Source of the DNA: Cryobacterium sp. MP_M3
GTDB lineage: Bacteria; Actinomycetota; Actinomycetes; Actinomycetales; Microbacteriaceae
Direction of reading: 5' to 3'
DNA length: 35,269 nt
Assembly (NCBI RefSeq): GCF_015752155.1
Contig: NZ_JADOVI010000022.1
Span: 1 to 35,269 of the forward strand
The position numbers and the translations under genes were made by a program. Under the pieces are notes generated by a model. The model did not search any database and was not told where the DNA came from. It worked only from the letters and a program-made list of their open reading frames with translations. Below, one piece after another: positions 17,228-27,100 of this stretch (positions are counted from its first letter, which is position 1; every line of letters begins with the position of its first letter).

Positions 17228-20200
17228 ATGAAGCTCCAGTTCAAGATCCAGGATTATCAGACCACCGCGGTCGACGCGGTCGTCGATTGCTTCCGTGCAG
17301 TCCACCGTCAGCCCTTCGCTGACGGAATCAAATACAAGATCGACCCGGGTCGGACACTCGGCCGGAAGGCCCACACCGAGCTCGGCCACGGTGTCGATGA
17401 AGCTGCTGCACAGTCGGGTCTTCGCAACACCGACCTTGCGCTGAGTCCCGCCCAGCTGCTCGAAAACATCCACGCTGTGCAGCGCCGCACGGGCGGACTC
17501 GCGCTGTCGTCGGGACTCGTTCTGAGCCCGGCAGCGAATCTGAATCTCGACATCGAGATGGAGACCGGCACAGGCAAGACTTACGTCTACATCAAGACGA
17601 TCATGGAACTTCACCGCCAGTTCGGCTGGTCGAAGTACGTCATCGTCGTACCGAGCGTCGCTATCCGGGAAGGGGTCAAGAAGTCATTTGAGATCACTGC
17701 TGACCACTTCCTCGTCGAGTACAAGAGGCAGGCGCGAGCATTCGTCTACGACTCTGACCACATGGAGGAGGTCGAGACGTTCTCGTCTGACGATGGCATC
17801 CAGGTAATGATCATCAATGCCCAGAACTTCAACCGCGATGCGAAGAAGGCCGGCGATGATGTTGATAGCAAGGGCAAGTCAGCGGGTCTCAAGATGTTCA
17901 AGACCCTCGATGGATTCAAGTCCCGACGCCCGATCGACGTCATCGCCGCGAACCAGCCCATCCTCATCATCGACGAACCGCAGCGCCTTGGCAGCAATCC
18001 GAATAAGCCGAGCGAGACGCTGAAGGCGCTCGGACGCTTCAACGCCCTATTCGCGCTCCGGTACTCGGCGACGCACAAGATCGAGCACAACAAGGTGCAT
18101 CGACTCGACGCGCTCGATGCGTACAACAAGAGGCTCGTCAAGAAGATTGCGGCTCGCGGCATCAGCGTGAAGGGCCTTGCGGGAAGCAGTGCGTACCTTT
18201 ACATCGATGGTCTCGAACTCGGCAAGGGAGCCGACTTCCCGAAAGCTCGCCTAGAGCTCGAAATCCAGACCAAGAGTGGGCCGATCGTCCGGAAGACGAT
18301 CAAGGTGCAGAAGGGGTCGCGTCTCCACGACCTCTCCGGCGGTATCGAGGCGTACAAGGACCTTGTCATCGATGACGTCGACGCGAACAACGACATCGTC
18401 ACGCTCCTCGATGGGCAAACGCTCACCGTCGGCCAAGTTACGAACGACGTCACCGACGAGCAGAAGCGACGACTGCAAGTCCGTGAAGTGATCCGCGCCC
18501 ACCTCGACAAAGAGCGGCAGCTCTTCGGACTCGGGATCAAGGTGCTTTCGCTCTTCTTTATCGATGAGGTCGGGAAGTACCGTGATTATGCGCAACCTGA
18601 TCGGCTCGGCGACTACGCCCGAGTCTTCGAGGAAGAGTACGAGGTGCTCAAGGCGGAGCGGCTGAGCGAACTCGACCTGGATGAGGCGGGGGAGCGATAT
18701 CGCTCCTTCCTCGAGCGAGACGCGGTGCGAGACATTCACAACGGGTACTTTTCCGTTGACAAGAAGTCCGGCCGTTGGGTCGACAGCGACACCTCAGACG
18801 CCTCCGATGAGGCGAAAGGTGTCTCGAGGGATGCGGAGGCGTACGACGCGATCCTGCGAGACAAGGAAAAGCTCCTCGATCCCGACTTCCCGCTGCGTTT
18901 CATCTTCAGCCATTCGGCGCTCCGCGAAGGCTGGGACAACCCGAACGTCTTCACCCTCGGCTTCCTCAAGAAGGCCACCGCTGGCGACTCGCGCCGCCAG
19001 GAGGTCGGGCGAGGACTTCGGCTGTCTGTTGATCAGAACGGCGACCGCACTGACAACCCCGTGACGGTGCATGACATCAACGTGCTCACCGTGGTAACGG
19101 AGGAGTCGTACGTCGACTTTGTCGCTGGCTTCCAACGAGAGACGCTCAGCCTCCTCAGCGCGCGCCCCAGGAAGGCCACCCCGGAGGTCTTCGTCGGAGC
19201 AGCCCTCCTCGACGCGGCCGCCGGGACCGAGCACAAGATCACACTCGACGAGGCGAAGCAGTTGCAGCACTGGCTCATCAAGCATGACTTCGTCGACTAC
19301 GACCAGCAACTCACGGACAAGTGGATCGGCCGTAAAGATCTCCCCGAGATCCCAACGCTCCCGCCCGCCCTTCAGCCATACTTCTACCAGGTCGCCGAAC
19401 TCATCGACTCGCTCCACGTCCAGGCGCCCAAGGTCGATGACGGACGCAAGTCGAAGGTCGTCCCGATGAACACGGCGAACTTCAGCAAACAGGAGTTCCA
19501 AGACCTCTGGAATCGCATCAATCGGCGGGCCGTCTACCAGGTCGAGTTCGACTCACAGGAGTTGATCGACAACTGCATTCGCGTGCTCGACACCTCGCTT
19601 CAGGTCATACGGATGCAGTACGTCGTCGTCGAGGGCATTCAGCGGGACGTGATCGAGGCCGACCAGCTCGAATCAGGTGAGAGCTTCAAGGTTGCGCGCA
19701 CGAAGGTCGAGGAGTCGTCGCTCAGTGCCAGCTCGACGGTCCTTTACGACTTGCTCGGGGAGATCGCCGAGAACACCAAGCTCACTCGTCGCACTTGCGC
19801 GACGATCCTGAGCAGCATCACGCCGGCCACCTTCGCGAAGTTTCGCCAGAACCCCGAGCAGTTCATCGCCGAGGCTTCCCGACTCATCAACGAGCAGAAG
19901 GCTGCGGCCGTCGTCAAGCACATTGAATACGACCTGCTCGACGACCGATACGACTCCTCGATTTTCACGAAGGACCTCACCGCGCGGGACTTGTCGAGGG
20001 CCGTTCACACTCCGAACCGGAACGTTTACGAGTACGTCATCGACGACTCTGAAGTCGAGCGGGCGTTCGGTGCCGCCCTCGACGTCAGCGAGGAGGTAGT
20101 CGTTTACACGAAGCTCCCGCGCGGCTTCAAGATCCCGACCCCGCTCGACGACTACAACCCAGACTGGGCGATCGCCTTCATGCAGGGTTCCGTCAAGCAC

Positions 20201-20383
20201 GTCTACTTCGTCGCAGAGACGAAGGGCTCCCTCTCGTCGCTCGAACTCCGAGGCACCGAGAAGGCAAAGATCGACTGTGCCCGCAAGCTCTTTGAGAAGC
20301 TCAATGACGCGGCCGACACCCCTGGTGTCAAGTACGACGTCGTCACTAGTTACGACCAGCTGCTACAACTCGTTGGGGCGTAG
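17228..20383 (+). CDS. res: Type III restriction-modification Res subunit (helicase-nuclease)
   Basis: This 1051-residue protein has an SF2 helicase core with motif I ETGTGKT (112-118), motif II DEPQ (249-252, a variant of DEAH/DEPH), motif III YSATH, and motif VI QEVGRGLRL (591-599) after the REGWDNPNVF motif V region. The C-terminal PD-(D/E)XK nuclease is visible as NPDWA (Asp979) followed by ETKG (Glu997, Lys999). This is the full type III Res plan: ATP-driven signalling along DNA, then double-strand cleavage when two Mod sites interact. The gene begins 4 bp after mod and is uninterrupted, so the system looks functional. Length is within the usual range of about 900-1050. Confidence 0.9.
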   Translation: MKLQFKIQDYQTTAVDAVVDCFRAVHRQPFADGIKYKIDPGRTLGRKAHTELGHGVDEAAAQSGLRNTDLALSPAQLLENIHAVQRRTGGLALSSGLVLSPAANLNLDIEMETGTGKTYVYIKTIMELHRQFGWSKYVIVVPSVAIREGVKKSFEITADHFLVEYKRQARAFVYDSDHMEEVETFSSDDGIQVMIINAQNFNRDAKKAGDDVDSKGKSAGLKMFKTLDGFKSRRPIDVIAANQPILIIDEPQRLGSNPNKPSETLKALGRFNALFALRYSATHKIEHNKVHRLDALDAYNKRLVKKIAARGISVKGLAGSSAYLYIDGLELGKGADFPKARLELEIQTKSGPIVRKTIKVQKGSRLHDLSGGIEAYKDLVIDDVDANNDIVTLLDGQTLTVGQVTNDVTDEQKRRLQVREVIRAHLDKERQLFGLGIKVLSLFFIDEVGKYRDYAQPDRLGDYARVFEEEYEVLKAERLSELDLDEAGERYRSFLERDAVRDIHNGYFSVDKKSGRWVDSDTSDASDEAKGVSRDAEAYDAILRDKEKLLDPDFPLRFIFSHSALREGWDNPNVFTLGFLKKATAGDSRRQEVGRGLRLSVDQNGDRTDNPVTVHDINVLTVVTEESYVDFVAGFQRETLSLLSARPRKATPEVFVGAALLDAAAGTEHKITLDEAKQLQHWLIKHDFVDYDQQLTDKWIGRKDLPEIPTLPPALQPYFYQVAELIDSLHVQAPKVDDGRKSKVVPMNTANFSKQEFQDLWNRINRRAVYQVEFDSQELIDNCIRVLDTSLQVIRMQYVVVEGIQRDVIEADQLESGESFKVARTKVEESSLSASSTVLYDLLGEIAENTKLTRRTCATILSSITPATFAKFRQNPEQFIAEASRLINEQKAAAVVKHIEYDLLDDRYDSSIFTKDLTARDLSRAVHTPNRNVYEYVIDDSEVERAFGAALDVSEEVVVYTKLPRGFKIPTPLDDYNPDWAIAFMQGSVKHVYFVAETKGSLSSLELRGTEKAKIDCARKLFEKLNDAADTPGVKYDVVTSYDQLLQLVGA

Positions 20384-20385
20384 CG

Positions 20386-21852
20386 ATGGCGATCGAGTTG
20401 TACTTCACCCAGTACTTTGGCGTCACGCCCGAAGCGCTTGAGGAGTACGGCGCCTTCGATATTAGTCTCGCGTCCGACCTGCCGCTCTTCGTGGACCCGT
20501 TCCTGCTCTTCAACAGCGAGAGGCCCGAGTACAAGGCGCTCCACGAAGACATCATCAAGTACCTGACGTTCCTCCGGGATAGGGCGGGCGCCGCTCTGAG
20601 CCCGGCGCTGATCAAGGCCTGGTACAAGTTCAGCGAGGTCAAGCAGAACTGGCTCGGTTTCACCCTGCTCGGAAACTCGGGTAGCGGGCTCGGAAACGAC
20701 TTCGCACGCGCACTCCATGATTCGCTCGGCTCTATTCTCAAATCCTTCGGCTCGGAAACGATCACCAAGGGGAGCCACCTGGAAAAGCTCGCGCTGGTCA
20801 AGGACGGAGTGGGCCGCGACAACATCAGTGACTTTACGACAAACCTGATCAAGGGGTACCTGCTTGGGTACACGCAGGATTTCGCGCGGAAGCACCTTTC
20901 TGAGGGCCAGCGAGCTCGCTTCCCCGTGGCCCGCGCGGAGTTCAACTACGACACAGAGACGTGGGCGACGCGCACCTACGAACTGCCCATTTTCCGTGGC
21001 GACTTCGTGCTCTTAACCCCCGCCGACATGCTGACCCGTGACGACACCTGGATCAGTCGGGCGGACATGCTCCATGGCTTCTCACGCCTTCCAGATGCGG
21101 TCCCGGACGATCAGCTTCGAGCACAGATCAACAACTACTTCGGCTCCATGCTGAGCAAGGAGCCGACGAAGGAAGAACGCTCCCAGGCGGCGCAGTCGAC
21201 GCTTCGGCGATACCCCGAGCTCATCGACTACTACATTCGGGAGAAGGAAGACACCGGCGAGCAGGCGATCGGACTCAGTGCCAAACGACGCGAAGAGACG
21301 CAGGGGTTTCTCGTTGAAATGGTCAAGGCGGTAGTTGCCGACCTCTCTGCCCGTACATCGTTCTATCTCACGCCGCAAACGAGCTATGCAGAGGCGCTCT
21401 TCCGGGCAAAGTCCTTCAAGCAGTACATCGAAGACCAAGACGGTTACAAGCTGATTAATCGCCCTGGGCATGAGCGAGCTTTCTCGAACGAAAAGGATGT
21501 CCAGCTCTACTTCGGGCTCGCGTTCGTCGGCAGCGAGTACGACGTCAATCGCGAAGTCAACAATGGGCGTGGCCCCGTCGATTTCAAGGTGAGTAAGGGT
21601 GCCTTCGATAAGTCTCTGATTGAGGTGAAGCTGGCGAGCAATTCGCACCTCAAACGGAACCTCCAGAAGCAGATTGAGATCTATGAGAAGGCCAACGGTA
21701 CCCGAACGTCAGTGAAGATGATCGTCTGCTACACGGCGGCGGGCGTTGCGAAGGTCGACGCGATCCTCGGCGAGCTGAAGCTCCTCGGCGAGGAGTCGAT
21801 CGTGGTAATCGACGCCCGCGCCGACAACAAGCCATCTGGATCAAGGGCGTAG
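20386..21852 (+). CDS. PD-(D/E)XK nuclease domain protein with unrecognised N-terminal region
   Basis: The N-terminal 330 residues of this 488-residue protein match no family I know (MAIELYFTQYFGVTPEAL, then a mixed helical region). The C-terminal about 120 residues have the layout of a PD-(D/E)XK nuclease: Glu369 in a helix (NEKDVQLYFG), Asp399 after a Gly-Arg-Gly turn (RGPVDF), Glu413-Val-Lys415 (LIEVKL) and Gln429 in the following helix, the E...D...ExK...Q order. It starts 2 bp after res and ends 2 bp before the HerA-like ATPase gene, the pairing expected of a nuclease-HerA defence module. It could instead be an accessory nuclease of the type III system. Nuclease fold is supported; target and mechanism are not known. 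Confidence 0.65.
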   Translation: MAIELYFTQYFGVTPEALEEYGAFDISLASDLPLFVDPFLLFNSERPEYKALHEDIIKYLTFLRDRAGAALSPALIKAWYKFSEVKQNWLGFTLLGNSGSGLGNDFARALHDSLGSILKSFGSETITKGSHLEKLALVKDGVGRDNISDFTTNLIKGYLLGYTQDFARKHLSEGQRARFPVARAEFNYDTETWATRTYELPIFRGDFVLLTPADMLTRDDTWISRADMLHGFSRLPDAVPDDQLRAQINNYFGSMLSKEPTKEERSQAAQSTLRRYPELIDYYIREKEDTGEQAIGLSAKRREETQGFLVEMVKAVVADLSARTSFYLTPQTSYAEALFRAKSFKQYIEDQDGYKLINRPGHERAFSNEKDVQLYFGLAFVGSEYDVNREVNNGRGPVDFKVSKGAFDKSLIEVKLASNSHLKRNLQKQIEIYEKANGTRTSVKMIVCYTAAGVAKVDAILGELKLLGEESIVVIDARADNKPSGSRA

Positions 21853-21854
21853 AC

Positions 21855-23798
21855 ATGGCTGCAACACTGAGCTTGACGAAGCGGCGAGGCGTCATCTCCG
21901 GAATTCGCATTGGACAGGCGGTGCTCGCAGTTGCGGTGCTTGCCGTATTCGCACTCGCGGCGGGCATCAATCCGCTGGCGGAGTGGTGGTTCTGGACGGC
22001 CGCAATAACCGCAATAACCGCGGCAGTCGCGGAACCGTATTACACCGGATCTATCGCAGCCCTCCTGTATGGCGTGGGCGGCCTCGCTGCCGGTATCGCC
22101 GCGAATCAGCATGATGTCGAGCCTCTGTGGATCGCGTACTTCGCTCTCGCTGGTGTCGTTATCGTCGCGGCGATCATCGCGATGGTGCTGCAGATAGGGC
22201 CTGCGGGGGAGGCTGCCCGGTGGGTGGCGACCAGGTTTGGTCGTCCGGTCTGGCTCGGTCTCGCCGCTGTGACGATCGAACTCATCCGTGGTGTGACAGA
22301 TCGCACGCTTCCGACGACAGCGCTCATAGCCCTCGGCGTGCTCATCGCGACCGCCATCAGCGTGCCCGACTGGTATCGCCTGATCATCGCGGCGCGGCCA
22401 GGGCTCGGCGGACTCACCATCGTCGAGTCGGCGGTCGATCCGAACCTACTGCTCGTCTCGGCGACGACACGCCTAACTGCGGGGCAACTTGTTCAGGTCC
22501 AAGGCCGCGGCCGAGCGAATGGAGTTGTCGTCGGCAACCTCGCGCACAAGTCCGGCAACCGGGTGCAGATCGCCCTGTCGTCGCCGTGGACCGAGGTCGT
22601 AGAAGCCAGCGGCGATCCAGTTGAGGTTGAGCTCCTCGATAGCAGCGATGGCCCGGCACTCGGCCTGGCTGCTGATGGATCCACAGACAAAGTCCTCGAT
22701 CTGCGATCCTTCGGTGCACTCACTCGTGGAGACACCGTCTACTGGATAGATACAGCATCGTCGCGAAAGTACCTATACCAGGTGCGCGGGCTCGACCTTC
22801 GTCAGTTGGTCTGGGATGGTTCGGCGGTGATCGCGGAGCACGCGCGAGCCGGCTTGCTCGGAACGGTGGATGCAGCGGGGATTGTCCCTGACTATCGGCT
22901 ACCGTCCCCTTTTGCCCCTGTTTTCAGTGCGGCAACGGTGACGGCCGATCTGCCGGATGGCTACGAGCGGATCGGCCGCATAGCCGGCACGCAGGTCCCG
23001 ATCGGCATCTCAGTCTCAAGCTTGCGTGGACACCATCTTGGAATCCTTGGCATGTCGGGCATGGGGAAGAGCACGATCGCGCGTAGAGTGCTCCACCTGC
23101 TCGGTAACGGTGGAACCGCAGTGGCGATGGACGGGACGGGTGAGTACCGCTCCCGCTACGGCCTGGCGGAATGGGATGTCACGGCTGGGCTCACCACCGA
23201 CGGCGAGTCAGTTTTCGAGCCCGCAGCTGGATCGTCCACCGGCAAGTCACCAGCCGCTCAAGCCCGCGATTTCATCAAGGCGGCGATGACCGCGGCGTTC
23301 CAGGAGTATAAAGCAGGTACACCGCGGCACCGCAGCATCCTGATCGAGGAGGCGCACTCATTTCTGCCTGAGTGGAATTTCGTAGTAGTGAAGGGCGAAT
23401 CGGACATCGTTGCGGAGAGTTGCCGCATGATCCTTCAGGCTCGGAAGTATGGACTCAACTTCGTGCTCGTTTCCCAACGCACGGCCGTCATCAGTAAGTC
23501 TGCCATCTCCCAGTGCGAGAGTTACATCATTCTTCGAACGCTCGACGAGACCAGCCTTCAGTACGTCGAATCCGTTGCCGGTACCGAGTACCGCGATGTC
23601 GCCTCTAGCCTGAAGCGCTATCAGGCGATCTGCATCGGACCCGCTTTCAGTACCTCAGTGCCTGTGGTGGTCGATCTTGACCCCGCAATCGAACTTGCCA
23701 ACGATGACTCCTTTGAGGAAGACAACCCTCGTGCCGTTCTAGGGCACCCTGAGGAGGATGCTGTGGCCGCGGGACTTACCCAACCCAGGAGGTCGTAG
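21855..23798 (+). CDS. Membrane-anchored HerA/FtsK-type ATPase
   Basis: In this 647-residue protein the first about 175 residues are strongly hydrophobic, with five or six likely membrane helices (about 20-40, 44-60, 66-84, 92-114, 132-146, 153-172). A beta-rich region (about 195-340) resembles the HAS barrel that precedes HerA motors. The motor domain has Walker A GMSGMGKST (399-407), Walker B ILIEEAH (495-501), a sensor VSQRT (539-543) and a downstream Arg-rich helix. HerA-type motors form hexamers that translocate DNA and activate partner nucleases; known HerA defence ATPases are usually soluble, so the membrane domain is unusual and FtsK-like. It lies 2 bp after the PD-(D/E)XK gene, its probable partner, and is the last gene of the operon. 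DUF87 is the likely Pfam match. Confidence 0.8.
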   Translation: MAATLSLTKRRGVISGIRIGQAVLAVAVLAVFALAAGINPLAEWWFWTAAITAITAAVAEPYYTGSIAALLYGVGGLAAGIAANQHDVEPLWIAYFALAGVVIVAAIIAMVLQIGPAGEAARWVATRFGRPVWLGLAAVTIELIRGVTDRTLPTTALIALGVLIATAISVPDWYRLIIAARPGLGGLTIVESAVDPNLLLVSATTRLTAGQLVQVQGRGRANGVVVGNLAHKSGNRVQIALSSPWTEVVEASGDPVEVELLDSSDGPALGLAADGSTDKVLDLRSFGALTRGDTVYWIDTASSRKYLYQVRGLDLRQLVWDGSAVIAEHARAGLLGTVDAAGIVPDYRLPSPFAPVFSAATVTADLPDGYERIGRIAGTQVPIGISVSSLRGHHLGILGMSGMGKSTIARRVLHLLGNGGTAVAMDGTGEYRSRYGLAEWDVTAGLTTDGESVFEPAAGSSTGKSPAAQARDFIKAAMTAAFQEYKAGTPRHRSILIEEAHSFLPEWNFVVVKGESDIVAESCRMILQARKYGLNFVLVSQRTAVISKSAISQCESYIILRTLDETSLQYVESVAGTEYRDVASSLKRYQAICIGPAFSTSVPVVVDLDPAIELANDDSFEEDNPRAVLGHPEEDAVAAGLTQPRRS

Positions 23799-24160
23799 AA
23801 GTTGGCGCGACAATAGCCTGAGTAGTTCGTTGCAGCAATGATCGTGAGTGTGCTCGCGCCAAACGCGAGCATTGCGTCATCTCGCTGTCCGTCGTGGACG
23901 TGGGCGAGTTCAGCATGTACAGCCGAGCTGATTCCGCTTCACGGCATCCGGTTGCGCGTCATGCACAAGTCCGAGTTCACCGTGCGAGCCGACAAGATTG
24001 TGCGCGACCGTACCCGCGACTTGGCTATCGTCCGGAGGGTCCTCGTCTGACTGTTCGGCCGACGACGAACCGGCTGATACACGTCTTGCAGATCGAGGGG
24101 CCGCGCCCGCTGACGCGGGCTCAGCCGCCCACCTCTCTGGCAGAGGAAAGGCGGTGCCCG
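23799..24160. other. Non-coding region between defence operon and relaxase; candidate oriT
   Basis: This 362-bp stretch holds no convincing gene. It contains a perfect 8-bp inverted repeat, TGCTCGCG/CGCGAGCA with a 5-nt loop (23851-23871), flanked by GCAATG (23835-23840) and CATTGC (23870-23875), which extend the pairing across a 10-nt bulge. A second hairpin, GCCCGC-TGAC-GCGGGC, lies at 24105-24120. MobF relaxases commonly nick within an oriT just upstream of their own gene, next to inverted repeats, so an oriT is a reasonable guess. The first hairpin has no T-run after it, so it is a poor intrinsic terminator. The region must also carry the relaxase promoter. Confidence 0.4.
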
Positions 24161-27100
24161 GTGTCAGTTTCGATGCGTGTGATGAGCGCGGGCGACGGGT
24201 ACAAGTATCTGCTCCGCACCGTCGCCGCGGCGGACGGCGACCGGTCACTCTCCACACCGTTGACCCGCTACTACGCCGAGGCGGGCACGCCGCCCGGTCG
24301 TTGGCTCGGCAGTGGGCTGGCATCTCTCGGCCATGGCGAGATCACCGGTGGAGCGCTCGTATCCGAAGCACAGCTCCAGCTGCTCCTGGGGATGGGGCTC
24401 GACCCGGTGGCCGGCAAACCGCTCGGTCGCGCGTATCCGTCGTATGTCAGTATCGCCGATCGGATCGCCGAGCGCGTCGCGGCGCTTGATTCGAGCCTTG
24501 GCATCGCCGAGCGGGCCGAGGCGACCGCGGCCATCGAGGCTGAGGAAGCCGAGCGCGGGCTGCGCCGGGCAGTCGCCGGGTACGACTTCACGTTCTCGCT
24601 GCCGAAGTCGGCATCCGTGCTCTGGGCCGTGGCGGATGCAGATACGCAGGCGACCATCGCCGACGCGCATCATGCAGCGGTTGTGGAGGTGGTTGCGTTC
24701 ATGGAGCGCGAGCTTGCGGCCACGCGCTCGGGTGCTACCTCGCGCGACGGGGCGGTTGCGCAGGTTGATGTCACGGGCCTCATCGCGGTTGCGTTCGACC
24801 ACTTCGACTCGCGTGCCGGTGACCCGCAGTTGCACACGCACGTCGTGGTGAGCAACAAAGTGCAGACCGTGTTCGACGGCAAGTGGCGTTCGCTCGACGG
24901 CCGCCCCTTGCACTCGGCGACCGTCGCGCTCTCGGAGCTGCACAACGCGGTGTTTGCCGACCACCTGACGCGCTCACTCGGCGTCGCGTGGGAGCGGCGA
25001 GATCGCGATGCCGACCGCAACCCGGTCTGGTCGATCGTCACGGTGCCGGAGGATCTCCTCACCGAGTTCTCTTCCCGTTCGCGGCACATCGACATCGAGA
25101 AGGACCGACTGATCGCCGAGTACGTCGCTTCCCACGGGCACGCGCCCTCGAAGACAACGATCATCCGGCTGCGTCAGCAAGCGACCCTGGCGACCCGGCC
25201 CGACAAGGTGCTGCGGTCGCTCGCCGAGCTGACGAACGACTGGCGCACCCGCGCCGGCCGTCTGCTTGGGCGCGATGCAACCGAGTGGGCGCGCGAGGTT
25301 CTCAACGCGGAAGCCCCTGCGCTGCTGCGCTCGGACGACGTGCCGCTCGACCTGATCGCTCACGTCGGCGAAGTCGTGGTGTTGGTCGTCGGCGAGAAGC
25401 GCACCACCTGGGGGCGCTGGAACCTGTACGCAGAGGCGGCGCGGCAGACGATGGGCTGGCGCTTCACCGCAACCGAAGACCGCGAGACGATAGTCGGGAT
25501 GATTGCGGATGCGGCCGAGCGCGCGTCTTTGCGCCTCACCCCGCCCGAGCTTGCAACCAGCCCCGTCGTGTTCCAGCGCAGCGACGGCACGAGCGTCTTC
25601 CGGCCCCGCAACGCCGCCCGGTACTCCGCAACCGCGCTGCTCGACGCCGAAGACCGGCTGCTTGCGCTCGCGCGCAACACCGGCGGCCCCGTCATCACGG
25701 GCTCAGTCCACGAGCGCGCCGCGCACGCAGGAGGCAAGCGTGGGCGCGCCCTTGGCGCAGACCAGTGTGCGGCGCTCGAATCCATTGCAACCTCCGGTCG
25801 CGTGCTCGACCTGCTCGTCGGTCCGGCCGGCGCAGGCAAGACCACCGCGATGAACGAACTGCGTCGCGCGTGGGAATCCGAACACGGTGCGGGCTCGGTC
25901 GTGGGTCTCGCGCCGTCTGCCACCGCTGCGCAGGCACTCGCCGAAGACCTCGAGATCTCGACCGAGAACACCGCGAAGTGGTGGCAGAACTACCGCAACG
26001 ACGGCATCACGTTCACCGAGGGTCAGCTCGTCATTATCGACGAGGCATCGCTTGCCGGAACGCTCTCGCTCGACCGGCTCACCGACATCGCATCCCGCGC
26101 GGGCGCGAAGGTGCTGCTCGTCGGCGACTGGGCACAACTGCAATCCGTCGACGCGGGCGGGGCATTCGCCATGCTCGTCACCAGTCGCGAGGATGTGCCC
26201 GAGCTGGCCGACGTGCACCGCTTCGTTCATGTCTGGGAGAAGGCCGCGTCACTGCAACTTAGGCACGGGCAGCCCGCAGCTATTGATGCCTACGACGCGC
26301 ACGGTCGCCTGACCGGCGGGGAGGCCGAACGGATGGCGGATGCCGCCTACGCAGCCTGGCGACGCGACCGGGCGCATGGGCTTGCCTCTATCCTCATAGC
26401 CGAGACCGGTGACGCGGTGACCGCGCTCAACCAGCGAGCCCGCGCCGACCTCCTGCTGGCCGGTGATGTCGATGCCAGCGCCGAAGTCGCGCTTCACGAC
26501 GGAAGCGCGGCATCCGTCGGCGACGTGGTGTTGACGCGCCGGAACGAACGCACGCTCCGCGCCGGGCGCGACTGGGTGCGCAACGGCGACCGCTGGGTCG
26601 TCTCCGCAGTGAGGGCGGACGGTGCGATGACCGTTCGCCGCGCGGGGCGTCGCTGGGGTGGGGCGATCGTGCTTCCCGCTGGATATGTTGCCGAGCACGT
26701 CGAACTCGGGTACGCGGTCACCGCCTACCGCGCGCAGGGCGTCACCACCGACACCGCGCACGCGCTCATCGAGCCGGGCACGACGCGCGAGAACCTCTAC
26801 GTCGCCATGACCCGCGGGCGGCAGGCCAACACCGCCTACGTCTCGATCAACCGGCCGGATGACGACCACAGCAAACAGCACCCCGGAGATCCGACCGAGG
26901 CGACCGCGCGCTCGGTGCTGTACGGGGTGCTCCAGCATGTCGGAGCCGAGCCGTCGGCCCACCAAGCCATCGCCGCTGAGCAGGATGCCTGGGGCTCGGT
27001 CGCGCAGCTCGCCGCTGAATACGAGACCATCGCGGGCGCGGCGCAGCAGGAGCGGTGGGCGGCGCTTCTCCTCGCATCCGGGCTGTCTAGCGCGGAGGCC

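Noticed and set aside
10993..23798. BREX or DISARM system
   Set aside because: No PglZ, BrxC or BrxL of BREX and no DrmA/DrmB of DISARM are seen; the methyltransferase and nuclease pair have type III Mod/Res motifs.
23851..23871. Intrinsic terminator for the defence operon
   Set aside because: The hairpin is perfect but no T-run follows, so termination is not supported; kept as an oriT candidate instead.
23838..24050. 70-residue plus-strand frame with a plausible C-terminus (RADKIVRDRTRDLAIVRR)
   Set aside because: The end loosely recalls nucleotidyltransferase-like tails, but the first half is low-complexity Ser/Trp, there is no clear ribosome site and the inverted repeat lies inside it. 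At most a gene remnant.
23894..24160. N-terminal extension of the relaxase frame
   Set aside because: Sequence before 24161 lacks MobF similarity, is Arg/Pro-rich, and a ribosome site lies just before the GTG at 24161.
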